NCBI RefSeq assembly: GCF_036711975.1
Contig: NC_091973.1
Span: 16,492,001-16,556,000, forward strand
Source: Onthophagus taurus
Taxonomy: Eukaryota; Arthropoda; Insecta; Coleoptera; Scarabaeidae
Direction of reading: 5' to 3'
DNA: 64,000 nucleotides
This document shows, piece by piece, positions 42,801 through 53,166 of the stretch. The notes beneath the pieces are model-generated. The model worked only from the letters and a program-made list of their open reading frames with translations. It did no database searches and had not been told where the DNA came from. Position numbers and translations under genes: made by a program. Positions within the stretch are counted from its first letter, which is position 1. Every line of letters begins with the position of its first letter.

Positions 42801-44993
42801 TTGACGCATGTGTCCCAGTGAAAGATATTCACGCATAAAATTGCCATACTCTATACGAAGCTGTTCGTTTCTCGCGAATCTTAATTCTAATCTTTGAAAA
42901 GATCCAACAGCGACCGAGTAGGAGTTTCCGAGTTTATTTGGTGACTCGCGAAACGGCAACCGAACCACAAATCGACCGTCAGAATCCCGTTGATGAGTTC
43001 GATTAAAATGTTCTTCGCACTCGCGTTCGTCCGATGAAAGACGCGAAACATTAAGAGTGTCATCCTCCTGTTTCCAAAAGCGTTGCATGATATCAAGGAA
43101 CTCAAGATCGATAGAACACTGAAAACCGGATGCACCGACATGAGAAGAAGGTTGATTAGACAACGCGCCGGAAAGTACCCAGCCCAGAGCTGTTTGTTGA
43201 GCAATCAAAAGACCATCGGTACTCTTTCTAACTCCACTTTGTATTATTTTGGAATAAAAACGCACTCCGAGTATCAAGTCAATTTTTCTGTCCGAAGTAA
43301 ATTCTGGGTCAGCTAAGGGAAGGTCGCTTAGCTCGGACGGCAACCGATCGGTGCACTTTTGAGGCACATAAGACGTTAATTTCGGTATAATTAATGTTTC
43401 TTCTTCAAAGGAGATAAATGGATTTAGACGCGAAAATAGTTGCATCGACACGACGCCATTAGAAACGCACGTACGTTTTGATCCAATCCCGGTGATCGGA
43501 ATACTCGCGGAACGCCGTTGCAGGTGAAGCCGTTGCACTAGAGTTTCACCAATAAAAGACACCTCCGAACCTTGATCGATCAACGCACGAACGATAATCG
43601 AATCACCACGGGGTGATACGATTCGAACCAATGCTGTTGCGAGAAGCACTGGAATGTGATGATGGTGAGAGTGAACGAAATGACTTGACGGTTGACTTAT
43701 TGGTACATTTGATTTGGACGCAGCATCTTTAGAATGAAGCATACGTGTCTCTGGGGGAGCTTCATGAAGTGTTGAATGATGAGGTTTATTGCAGAAACGA
43801 CATCGTTTTGAAACGCGACATTTTTTGAACATGTGTGGTCCAAGACAATTAAAGCAAAGTCCTTTAGAAGTTACGAAGTCAAGTCGTTGTGTTGGTTTCC
43901 GCGAGAGATAATCATGACAAGCCGAAATGTAATGAGAAGCACCGCATAGCGAACAGCCCGAACCGGTAGCCGAAGCATTGTGTACTTTGAAATTAACACT
44001 TTTAGGGAATGTTTGGGAAAATTTTTTACCATTTCCAGGTAACTTTTCAATAGCTTCAAGAGTGTAGATGCGGTGAACGAGAAATTCCTCCAATTCGTCG
44101 AAGGTTGAAGGATCTCGGTAGCTACTAATTGATTTTTCCCAATCCTTGGCCGTCTCTGTGTCAAGTTTACGTACAAGCAAATATACTAAAATATTATCCC
44201 AAGATTTTATAGGACATCCCAAAGATTCTAATGCTCCTAAAGCCTCTTTAACTTCCCCGAGAAGTCTCCTCAATTCGGAAGCTGATTCAGATTTAATCGA
44301 ACGTGCTGACAACAGTAAGGTCAATTGCGCATCCACCATAACTCGACGATTTTCGTATCGTTCGATCAGCAATGTCCACGCACGTTGAAAGTTGTCATTA
44401 GTTACCAACAAATTTTGAAATAAATGAAATTTTTCAACATTAGAAATTCCAGCGTTTGAATAAATCATTGAGGAAAATAAGTCATAAAATTGGGGCCAGT
44501 TATTGTAGTTACCATCGAAAGTAGGCAATTTTATTTGTGGTAATTGTCTTGAACACGAAAACGACGGTGTCGCCGTAGCAATCGGTGGAACCGGTTGTTG
44601 TATTGAGGGATCGACGATTGGTGGTGGAGCTGATTGCACGGACCTAACACTACGAACCGATCCCGCTGAAGAAGATCCCTTAAACGGCCGAATAGAATCA
44701 AGAAGAAATGCTCTAGATTCAATATATGTCTCTTCACAAGCCGAAAATAAATCGTCCGAAAAATACACGGTATCAGCATATTCGACTTTATATTGAATTA
44801 ACCGTTTATGAAGATTAAAAAATTCATTCCAAGTTGCTTCCAGTCGATCGGGACGACTTTGAAGATTATTTAATGTCCAATTATTTTTACCCATTTTTTT
44901 TGTATTTTCCACGACGCGAGAAATAGAGCCGTAAAAGTCATTTTGTTGCTCGAAAAGCGCATTCAATTCAGTTTTAGATTGGGTTTCAGCCAT
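39815..44993 (-). CDS. BEL element B gag-pol polyprotein, one late frameshift
   Basis: From ATG 44993 (MAETQSKTELNALF) 1,682 codons are open. Order: gag (LPQIKLPTFDGNYNNWPQFY), zinc knuckles (CSLCGASHYISAC, LCFNCLGPHMFKKC, RCRFCNKPHHSTLH), protease (VRALIDQGSEVSFIGETL), RT (RVVFNGSQLTSTGVSLND, YVDDILSGAND), RNase H (LHGFADASNAAFGAVVYL), and integrase (HRRTLHGGTQ...CIICARH zinc site, GVDYAGPFQL, YSDCGTNLIGAD, HFGGKWEAGV). All catalytic acids are visible. Near 39975 the frame shifts, and the last 55 residues (LPPEKWMMARVQRLHSGSDG to CLLPC) lie in another frame, ending at 39815. Without a 5' LTR it has no promoter of its own. Confidence 0.92.
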
Positions 44994-45152
44994 TTTAAGT
45001 AAAGTCTTGTTAAAAAAAAGAAAAAAAAACTAAAAAGAATAAGAAATTGCGCACCGAAAAAATTAATCTTAAAATAAATCGAAAGTGTTATTGAAACTGA
45101 ACCGGTACAATTGCACGCACCTCCACGAATTTATTTTCGCGTTTATTCGAGA

Positions 45153-45170
45153 ATCCGGCTCGAAGGACCA
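45153..45170 (-). promoter_or_regulatory. Primer-binding site of BEL element B (tRNA-Tyr)
   Basis: The minus strand begins TGGTCCTTCGAGCCGGAT, the complement of the 3' end of insect tRNA-Tyr including CCA, as I remember that tRNA. It is the terminal 18 bases of the element. Confidence 0.8.
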
Positions 45171-45175
45171 GACGT

Positions 45176-45770
45176 TTATTGTGATACCTTTCTTTTAAGG
45201 TGTTATATGCAATCGAGTAGTTTTCGTTGGTGACAGGAAGGCCCTTTAGTAGATTGAAAGGTTCCCCTTTTAAAGAGGTAAATATTGATATTTTGCTGTA
45301 GGTGATAAGGAGTCCTTTTCATGAATCAGGGTTCGGAATAAATCACAGAAGGTCGGCCAATCTTTATGATTTCCGTTAAAAATTGGAATAGAAATTTTAT
45401 TTAATTTGGGCGACGATGATGATGGAACTACTGTAGAAGGTGCGTTGGAGCTTGGCTGAAGTTGATGAAAGATAGCCTTAACTGTAAAATAAGCCAAATC
45501 AACCTCTCGGCGAATATCGTCATGGGAATCGAAGTCGGTGTCATCGATGAGTCCGATGATCTGATTATGTATCGCCTTAAATTCTTTGTAAGTATCATCA
45601 GCATGTTTGGATTGTTCCAGAAATATTAAGCGTTCGGTTTGATCATCAGTGATACTGCGACCACTATCTCGTGCTTCATAAAGACGATTTTGAAGGACGT
45701 TTCGACGTAGCGTTAGTTTCGCAAGCTTCTCCGTTTTTAAGAAAAATTGGAAGAATTGAGGAGAGGTGTA
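45176..45770 (-). pseudogene. BEL element A gag N-terminal part
   Basis: Reading leftward: TEKLAKLTLRRNVLQNRLYE, FLEQSKHADDTYKEFKAIHN, then ISIPIFNGNHKDWPTFCDLF, the conserved BEL gag motif. One stop or frame break near 45269 precedes the continuation YNTLKERYHNKR, where element B cuts in. No clear start ATG was found near 45750. Confidence 0.75.
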
Positions 45771-46047
45771 ATGTGTAAATAAAATGTAAATAGAATGTAA
45801 ATAAAATGTAAATATGTATATATAAGGACTAAGATAAGGAGAATATTAGGCAGCCAAGGACACAACGCCAAAAAAAAAGAAATAAAAAATAAATGCTTCC
45901 AAAAAAATTCGAAAAGAGTAATATTCCACGGGGAACAAAAGAAAACTGAAATTAATAATTAAACAGCAAAAGAAACAGAAAAATGGTTTTGCAGAGTGAA
46001 CCGCGTTGAAAACGTGCATAAAATGGCGATCGACAACTGTGAAGAAA
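45771..46047. other. BEL element A 5' leader
   Basis: Non-coding, with a short tandem AAATGTAAATA-type repeat near 45775-45820. It lies between the primer-binding site and gag. Confidence 0.5.
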
Positions 46048-46065
46048 ATCCGGCTCGAAGGACCA
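46048..46065 (-). promoter_or_regulatory. Primer-binding site of BEL element A (tRNA-Tyr)
   Basis: This has the same 18 bases as in element B, two bases inside the 5' LTR. Both elements use tRNA-Tyr. Confidence 0.85.
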
Positions 46066-46067
46066 AA

Positions 46068-46373
46068 TGAACACGCTAATAAAAATTAGATGTTCTTAAA
46101 TTTTAAATCGGTGCTGATTCTAATATATTATCGAAGTACCATAATGATGTAAATTTAAACAATAAATTTTAAAAGTTCTTACTCTGTCTTTATTACACGC
46201 GCGGTAACCGGTTCTCTTGCTCGACCCTTCAATCACAACGATAACAATTTGAAAGAGGGCGAGTTAAACGGTGTAATACAATTTATATACCGGCATACGT
46301 GGTGGGGGTGCGAAATACAAGTTACACAAGACTAAATTGAATTTAAAACGAAAAGTTGTATGCGGATCGGACA
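46068..46373 (-). repeat. 5' LTR of BEL element A
   Basis: 306 bp, differing from the 3' LTR by two bases (A for T and T for G in the region TAATATATTATCGAAGTACC). Confidence 0.93.
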
Positions 46374-46380
46374 ACAATAC

Positions 46381-48640
46381 CATCCGGTGATGCTCCCAAA
46401 AAGCCATTATGAATATCTACAAATAAGCCAGCAGGCTTTACTGTAACGCCAAACTCCCTTTCAAATCTTGCACTGGCCACTATTTCTTTTTCACTGCCAT
46501 AAATCATACCGGCACTTTTAAATGGTTTATTATAAAGTAACCGATACAATAAGTTTTGTGAAGTTGTCGTTTGGTGTCTTTTAACAACTTCACCAAAGTT
46601 GGATGCAGTTAGTCGACGTTTTTTTTTTTCTGGACATAAGTGTCATAAGCATATTGTCCAAGAGTTTGCTCCGCTATTTGATTGCGTTGCTCTGGTGAAA
46701 CCTGATATTATTACAATTATTTTAATTTTAAAAACAACGTGCTAGATACATGCAGATTTACATATCCACTAATCTACAAATCACTTGTATATCAAACAAA
46801 ATCTACATACTTTAAGCAAAATTATATTATAAATACTCAAACCCTGAACGTTGTCAATGTGCTAAAATAATGCTAGAAAAGTCAACACAAAAAAATACAT
46901 GAACTATTTAAAAAAAATTAAGAAAAGAATGCTACTATGCTATACTATTACTACATATATTATAGTTGTATCCTACACACTAAACAACCTGTACTTCTGT
47001 AATGTCAGGAGTACGTCTGAAAAATATAATATTTATGAAATAAAAATGTATATTCTTTTTTAAAGCCCTTGTTCGAAATTTGAAAGTAACCTGCAGCAAC
47101 TGCATAATTCTATCAGACTCGGAAGCAACCTCTGATGCCGACAGTTTCCTTTGTTTTGATTTATTTCCGTAGTCATAATTTTGTTTGCGGTCATGAACAG
47201 GTTGTGTTCTTTTCTTTGTTTTTATTTGCATCCTCCTTTTTTGATACTTGTCAATGTATCTTAAAAATTGCTGCCCAACCTGTCCACCTCCACCTTTTTG
47301 AAAGCCATACTTTTGCCATGAATGACCTACGATACAAAAATCAATAGTTATTATTGCTATACACTAATTAGCGATAATTTGAAAAAAATAAGATACCATC
47401 ATTGTAGCGCAATGCTACAATGAAGGTACTCTGGGTCAAATTGAACCTTTTTCCGCAGTTTAATTTTGCCAACAACGACATATATAATTCTGCTTTATTG
47501 TTCACTTCATTGTGAATCAATTTATGTGCTTTTTTTAATAAATTCTTTATTGCGATTATGTTGAAATAATTACAGTTATTAGCAATAGTATACAGGTGAT
47601 CCAAAAGTAAGTAGCAAAATTAAAATCCCATGTACAGCAACCAGTTTCAAGTCGAAATGAGAGAATAAAGTTTTTCTGGTCGGCTTTTGCTTTCGAGATA
47701 TTGGACATTAGTTTTATGTGAGTGTGACATTTTAGTCATTCAGTACAACTCGAAATTGGTTGTTCTACGCGGGATTTCAATTTTGCTGCCTACTTTTCAA
47801 TCACTCTGTATCTCGTAATAATGTATACTAATACCATTTATGTGATATAAAATTCCAGCTGATTTCAAGCGGTTCATCGTTTCTATGTTTACAATGCCAC
47901 TCTCTTTACAGAAATCAGCACTACAAAAGTGGTGATTTTTAAACACGTGATTTATCGTGTTCGGTATTTCTGCTTTGAGACGTATAACATCTCCCTTGCC
48001 ACGACCAATCGCCCTTTGTGCGCTCTTTTGCAGTTCTTTTATAATTGGTACGGTAAGGTATTTACGCCCTTGCGAATTAATAGAGGTGTCCATCTTTATT
48101 TTGTGCAAGGATTTTCCATAATTTTTTATTGCATGGTTTGTGCATTCCATTTTTTCAACTGCACACCCATCAGCTATAAATTTTAAATACATCACTCCAT
48201 GCAATTCTACACTTTTGCAAAATCCTTCAACAATTATATCTGATTCCATAGCTGATGAGGATCCTTGCCAGTTTTTAAAACAAATGTGCTCAACTACATT
48301 ATTTTGGTTTTGTGCACGAGCACAAATTGAACAGTACTTGTTTTGCACTCCCAAGAACAATAATTTTCCTGTTCTTTTCCCTATTATCACACCCTTTAAA
48401 ATTGCAATTCAAAAGAAAATACAAACACGTTTATGATTTACTTACCACTCCAGAAGCTGCGTTGTAGTTGTGCCCATACGACCGCTTACTCCAACTACTA
48501 TCCTGCATCCTTGGCAAGCCGATACTCCTCCTTACCTGTGGTTTCCATTGTTTGCCACATTTGCTCCTCCCATGAACGGGAAAGAGTGCGTTCTGTTTTC
48601 GAAAATTTATAGTAAGTCAACATTGTCAATATCCAACGTT
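46381..48640 (-). pseudogene. Mutator-like transposase/YqaJ nuclease gene, 5' half
   Basis: Exons, reading leftward: about 48620-48446 (SSWSKRSYGHNYNAASG, with the first catalytic Asp region, frameshifted upstream; donor GTAAGT); 48402-47811 (IIGKRTGKLLFLGVQNKYCS, SSSAMESDIIVEGFCKSVEL, FIADG, MECTNHAIKNYGKSLHKI); 47590-47400 (LYMSLLAKLNCGKRFNL); 47321-47090 (GHSWQKYGFQKGGGGQ); and 46700-46381 (VSPEQRNQIAEQTLG, RLTASNFGEVVKRH, YGSEKEIVASARFEREFGVT, GFLGASPDG, then donor GTATTG). The first part resembles the Mutator-like/Kolobok-type DDE domain and the last the YqaJ exonuclease. A deletion after FIADG, a run of eleven A near 46630 and a MITE break it. It continues at 15677 across BEL element A. 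Confidence 0.72.
47593..47808. mobile_element. 216-bp MITE with TA duplication
   Basis: The ends are CAGGTGATCCAAAAGTAAGT and, reversed, CAGAGTGATTGAAAAGTAGG. Both continue with AGCAAAATT...ATCCC, giving inverted repeats of about 35 bp. TA flanks both sides (47591-47592 and 47809-47810), as for Tc1/mariner relatives. It interrupts the Mutator-like coding region. Confidence 0.75.
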
Positions 48641-48650
48641 GATAATAATT

Positions 48651-50174
48651 CATCAGTTTGGGTATATGTTCCCCCAGGTTTTCGTACTATTATTATTGTT
48701 TTATTGAAAATTTTGAAACGTCGAGTGAACGAGCGTAAATGCGATAGAACATTATTTAAAAATTAATTTGAAGAACAATAATAATAGTAAGAAAAACACT
48801 GACATTTAAACGTCAAAAATATTTCTGACAAACTTTCCAAAGCCTACTAAGATTTTTTCATTAAAAATTCATTCCAACTTTTGATCGACAACCCCAATGT
48901 TTAACGTGCAGTGTTAGCAAGTTTTAGGATACTTTCATCTACCTAGATAAAATTTTTTTAATGTATTTATCATCTGCATAAAAAAAATATTAGCAAAAAT
49001 CTGAAGGGGGTGCTTACGTTTAGTAGTTTAGAAGGGTAGGATGAAAGTACAAGTAGGGTCAAAACATGCCCTATTATGAGTTAAACATATTCCCCAAATT
49101 TCATTTTCCTAGCGTTTATGGTTTTTGAGAAAAACAAATTAAACCAAAATTTTCCGCCATTTTTGGAGGGGTGTAGCTCCTTAGGGGAGCCGAAGTCGCC
49201 CATGGTTCATATATGAAAGTACCCTTAAAATTCACTAAAGAATCACCTATTGAAGTTTGTTGCAGTCATTCAGATACACCCTGTATATCGAATATGTGCT
49301 TTAAAAATTATAAAATAATCTAAATAACCCTGTAGTTCCAAATAGCCCCATTTTACGGTAAAAAAATAAACAATTTCTTTACCTGTCATTGCATTCCTTC
49401 ACTGTACTCGGCAAGTCTTCGAAAATATAGGTTTTCGAACCAGTACTGAAAAAAAAAATTCCGGTACTTTGAAAATCCGAACGCCGCGCGCTCCCCGACG
49501 ATACCAGCGCCGGAGTCCGAACCGAACATCTAGCGCCGTTTCAACATCAAGGTCGTAACTATATAATTTTTTTTTGCACTTTTAACAACCTCAGCGAATT
49601 GAAACGCGGCCTTAACAGCGGCGCCATCGCCATTTTGACGAAAACTATTTTATTGGGGATGGTTATGGTAATATTGATTCTTAGTGGAATACTTATATCG
49701 TGTTAAGCGATCATCAACCCACTAGTCGACGAGATCATTATTTTTTTATAAGGAGAACTTTATTAGAAGTATTTCTGGAACGTCATCTTGGAGCTACGTC
49801 ATCGAAGGTCGTTTAAAAGCCACTTGGTATCTGTTGGTGACAGATTGGGCCATTCATAACCTCAATATGTTGGTATCATTGTTACTATTTCTTTTTGAAG
49901 AAGATTATTTTGGAATGGATTGGAATTGAAGTCGTAAAATACCATTTGGAGCTGTAAAAGGGATTTATTAGGGCTAAGTTGTATTTTTTTGTTTAATGTA
50001 AACTATCATTTTTTTGTGTAATATATGATTAATTGTTGATTAGAGAAGTTAAAGTTGTATAAACTTATCAATTTATAGTATTCTTAATTATTTTCGGTTT
50101 TTTGTAAGGTGAAACAATCTAAATATAAAATATAACGAAGTTTTGATTTTATTAAAAATTAATTTATTTACAAC
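48651..50174. other. No gene seen; AT-rich spacer
   Basis: The stretch includes the phrase ACACCCTGTATA (about 49275), common at the ends of insect repeats, and a GC-richer patch at 49480-49560. No coding or RNA gene is recognised. Confidence 0.4.
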
Positions 50175-50678
50175 TTAAATATAAGTAACTTTATTTTGTT
50201 TACATAAAAAATTTCTTAAAATTAATACATTGTTTTGTGAGCATACTGCTGGAGAGCCGGTGTGGAACCAACATTGTTTAGAGGATGAATTTAATTTAGT
50301 CCCATCCTCTTCCGCAAATTCTAACGCAATATATGTTACTGTTGAATTATTATAGTAACGTGTTTCCAAAAATTGCTTCTTTTGATTTCGCTTAACAAAT
50401 GTTTGATCGTAGGTAGAAATTAAGCCATCAATTACATTTAGACCTTCTGATTGATTTATCCACCCATCGTCATATAACAACCTGTGATGGTTGCGTTCTA
50501 AATATCTTACTAACCTCTGATCTTGAACGTTTAATCGTTGGAATGGTATACTAGGCTTTAGGTGTAAATGTATAATGTAGTCGGTGGCGGTGATATCCAG
50601 AAGAGTAAATTCTGTAACTTCGAATTTAGAGTTGACATAAAACCCTTGAACGTCTACAACCGCACATCTGAACTTCAT
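50175..50678 (-). CDS. D-x-Q-G-F family protein 3, Polinton remnant, 167 aa
   Basis: This is an open frame from ATG 50678. It shares the family pattern: CAVVDVQGFYVNSKFEV, IIHLHLKPSIPFQRLN, VRYLERNHHRLLYDDGWINQ, TFVKRNQKKQFLETR, and the C-terminal CWFHTGSPAVCSQNNVLIL with C-x2-H-x6-C. It lies about 120 bp after a major capsid fragment in the same orientation, the same order as in the intact Polinton. It is a diverged lineage, not a copy of that element. It survives as an open frame although its neighbours are lost. Confidence 0.7.
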   Translation of the reverse strand: MKFRCAVVDVQGFYVNSKFEVTEFTLLDITATDYIIHLHLKPSIPFQRLNVQDQRLVRYLERNHHRLLYDDGWINQSEGLNVIDGLISTYDQTFVKRNQKKQFLETRYYNNSTVTYIALEFAEEDGTKLNSSSKQCWFHTGSPAVCSQNNVLILRNFLCKQNKVTYI

Positions 50679-50796
50679 ATTGTAACCTAATATATGAACC
50701 CATGTTGGAATATAATTTATAATTGTGGATACCTCCCCAGTACATCTGATTTATTAAAACGAAATGTTGTTGAAATAAAGTTATTTACAACCTAAT

Positions 50797-51141
50797 CTAT
50801 ATTTGATTTATCATACCAGTTAAAGGTACATATTTGAAAACACGATCATGCAAGATTAAACAGTAGAGGGAAGTAGCATTAGGTATCTCTTCACTCGTTT
50901 CAAATTCAATGCGAATATCAATGGTTCCAACATTTAAAATATTATTTTGCCGTGAACAATCAATTACAATAATCGGTGAAAGTGCTATAAATGTATCTCT
51001 GTTAAACATTGGTTCTGCAAGTTCTTGATCGTAATAGGTCTTTGCGAAATTACAATACATTTCATATAAAACTGAAACTTGACCTTTCTTAAAATTTAAA
51101 TTTAAACCTTCATATTTCTCACTATTTAAAAACACTTTCAT
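50797..51141 (-). pseudogene. Polinton major capsid C-terminal fragment
   Basis: The peptide (MKVFLNSEKYEGLNLNFKKG to YCLILHDRVFKYVPLTGMI) matches the last 115 residues of the intact hexon at 31582-32844 block for block. It is truncated at 51141 by the Ty3/gypsy element. The rest of this second Polinton is absent. Confidence 0.85.
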
Positions 51142-51164
51142 ATCTGTTAAATTACAGTGGTTAA

Positions 51165-51311
51165 TTGCACATCCCGGTTCCGGTTCCCATCCCGGTAGAA
51201 GCTTTTATTGATGCCATCTTAGTCTACACGGATTGTAGCAATGTTTCCGATGAAAATGCGTTACGTGGGTTACCACTTTTGTTAACAGATCATGCTGCCA
51301 CCTATTGGCAA
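51165..51311 (+). pseudogene. Ty3/gypsy gag, first fragment
   Basis: EAFIDAILVYTDCSNVSDEN and LPLLLTDHAATYWQ match the N-lobe of Arc-like gag proteins. The frame is cut inside TYWQ by the repeat cluster and resumes exactly at 52483-52495 (TYWQGIK). Confidence 0.8.
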
Positions 51312-52482
51312 TATATTACATTTTTGGAGGTTCACACATTAAATTGAATAAAGAAAGATGGAAGGGAAATGCGTGATAAAGGATGAAAAAATACTTCGAT
51401 CGAGCCGGGCACGATCCGGCAACCTCTGCCTTTCCGGGGCATTGCTCTACCAATTGAGCTATCGATCTACATACTTTTCCAACTAAAGGATTTCGGATTA
51501 TATGTAATTGACAAGGAAACCTTGTACAAATTAACCAATCGACGTCAAGGTGGGTTCCAAATAACCTCTACCGAGGTAATTAATAATATATTACATTTTT
51601 GGAGGTTCACACATTAAATTGAATAAAGAAAGATGGAAGGGAAATGCGTGATAAAGGATGAAAAAATACTTCGATCGAGCCGGGCACGATCCGGCAACCT
51701 CTGCCTTTCCGGGGCATTGCTCTACCAATTGAGCTATCGATCTACATACTTTTCCAACTAAAGGATTTCGGATTATATGTAATTGACAAGGAAACCTTGT
51801 ACAAATTAACCAATCGACGTCAAGGTGGGTTCCAAATAACCTCTACCGAGGTAATTAATAATATATTACATTTTTGGAGGTTCACACATTAAATTGAATA
51901 AAGAAAGATGGAAGGGAAATGCGTGATAAAGGATGAAAAAATACTTCGATCGAGCCGGGCACGATCCGGCAATTGGTAGAGCAATGCCCCGGAAAGGCAG
52001 AGGTTGCCTTGACGTCGATTGGTTAATTTGTACAAGGTTTCCTTGTCAATTACATATAATCCGAAATCCTTTAGTTGGAAAAGTATGTAGATCGATAGCT
52101 CAATTGGTAGAGCAATGCCCCGGAAAGGCAGAGGTTGCCGGATCGTGCCCGGCTCGATCGAAGTATTTTTTCATCCTTTATCACGCATTTCCCTTCCATC
52201 TTTCTTTATTCAATTTAATGTGTGAACCTCCAAAAATGTAATATATTATTAATTACCTCGGTAGAGGTTATTTGGAACCCACCTTGACGTCGATTGGTTA
52301 ATTTGTACAAGGTTTCCTTGTCAATTACATATAATCCGAAATCCTTTAGTTGGAAAAGTATGTAGATCGATAGCTCAATTGGTAGAGCAATGCCCCGGAA
52401 AGGCAGAGGTTGCCGGATCGTGCCCGGCTCGATCGAAGTATTTTTTCATCCTTTATCACGCATTTCCCTTCCATCTTTCTTT
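51312..52482. repeat. Palindromic cluster of 275-bp tRNA-like repeats
   Basis: Copies of a 275-bp unit lie head to head. Two full units (from 51312 and 51587) and part of a third face left, and two partial units face right from about 52009. Each unit holds a 73-nt tRNA-like core: 51396-51468 and 51671-51743 (minus), 52089-52161 and 52364-52436 (plus). The core has a 6/7-bp acceptor stem, a D-arm TAGCTCAATTGGTAGAGC, an anticodon-like loop CCGGAAA and a GC-rich T-stem. The unusual T-loop (ATCGTGC) and lack of U33 argue against a working tRNA; a tRNA-Tyr-derived SINE head is likely. A 12-bp duplication, ACCTATTGGCAA, flanks the cluster (51300-51311 and 52483-52494). Confidence 0.85.
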
Positions 52483-52494
52483 ACCTATTGGCAA

Positions 52495-53135
52495 GGCATT
52501 AAACAAACAATTAAGACGTGGAAAGATGCAATTGATGCGTTACGTTCCGCGTACAGCAAAGTTTTACCGCCATATCGGGTATATTGTGAACTATTTTCGA
52601 AAGAACAATCGGAAAATGAACAAACTGAACATTTTATATGTAATGCTCGTGCATTACTCGCGCAAGTGACGTATACAATCTCGGAAGAAATGCAAATCGA
52701 TATGATTTACGGATTGTTGCGTAGGAAAATTCGAAAACGTGTTAGCCGCGAATCGGTAAAAAGTTTCACTGACTTAATCGAGTATTCGCGTAGTGCAGAA
52801 CAATCTTTAGCGTGCAAAGATGATTTGAAAGATAGTATGAATGGAGATGACTTATACAGTTGTATTTTGGATGCAACCCTAAACGATAAAATCATAACGA
52901 ACAAGTTTCTAGCGTTAACGACATGTCACGACAATTGTACATTGCTAGGAATGGATTTTATTCGCCAAACCCAACTTGTATTAGATTTATGTAAGGACCA
53001 ATGGTATTTCAGCGAGCATCCGGAAGAGAGATACAGTTTTGTAAATGGGAATCATCAACCTGCCACATCACCTGTCATAAATTCTATAGAACTCAGACCA
53101 GATGAGGCTAAGGATTTAACACGCGGTCAACGTTA
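52495..53135 (+). pseudogene. Ty3/gypsy gag second fragment with protease remnant
   Basis: WKDAIDALRSAYSKVLPPYR, EQTEHFICNARALLAQ and MIYGLLRRKIRKRVSRESVK continue Arc-like gag (capsid C-lobe). After SAEQSLACKDD the frame jumps to LLGMDFIRQTQLVLDL, which normally follows the protease. The zinc knuckle and most of the protease are therefore deleted. Confidence 0.8.
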
Positions 53136-53166
53136 GGATTAGAGGAATCTTCTTGCAAATACCCCG

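Larger units (their letters stand above)
39235..45170 (-). mobile_element. BEL/Pao retrotransposon B, lacking its 5' LTR
   Basis: The element is flanked by GACGT on both sides (39230-39234 and 45171-45175) and interrupts gag of element A at a point where the protein similarity resumes in frame. The left end is a TG...CA LTR. The right end, however, is the tRNA-Tyr primer-binding site itself, directly against the target duplication, with no LTR. The coding region is nearly intact. It is distinct from element A in sequence and LTR. Confidence 0.85.
15731..46373 (-). mobile_element. BEL/Pao retrotransposon A, carrying two nested insertions
   Basis: Two 306-bp LTRs (15731-16036 and 46068-46373) differ at only two positions that I can find. 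They begin TG, end CA, and are flanked by the 5-bp duplication ACAAT (15726-15730 and 46374-46378). Inside, reading right to left, are a tRNA-Tyr primer-binding site, gag, protease, reverse transcriptase, RNase H and integrase. The body is interrupted by BEL element B (39235-45170) and by the Polinton (19437-37915). Without these it would be about 6.2 kb. It landed in a roughly 55-nt intron of the YqaJ-domain gene, between the donor at 46380 and the acceptor at 15678. Confidence 0.93.

Noticed and set aside
48651-50174. CRISPR array or satellite
   Set aside because: No regularly spaced repeats are present, and the context is eukaryotic.
51396-52436. Functional tRNA genes
   Set aside because: The cores lack U33 and the usual TTC T-loop, have a mismatched acceptor stem and sit inside a repeated unit.
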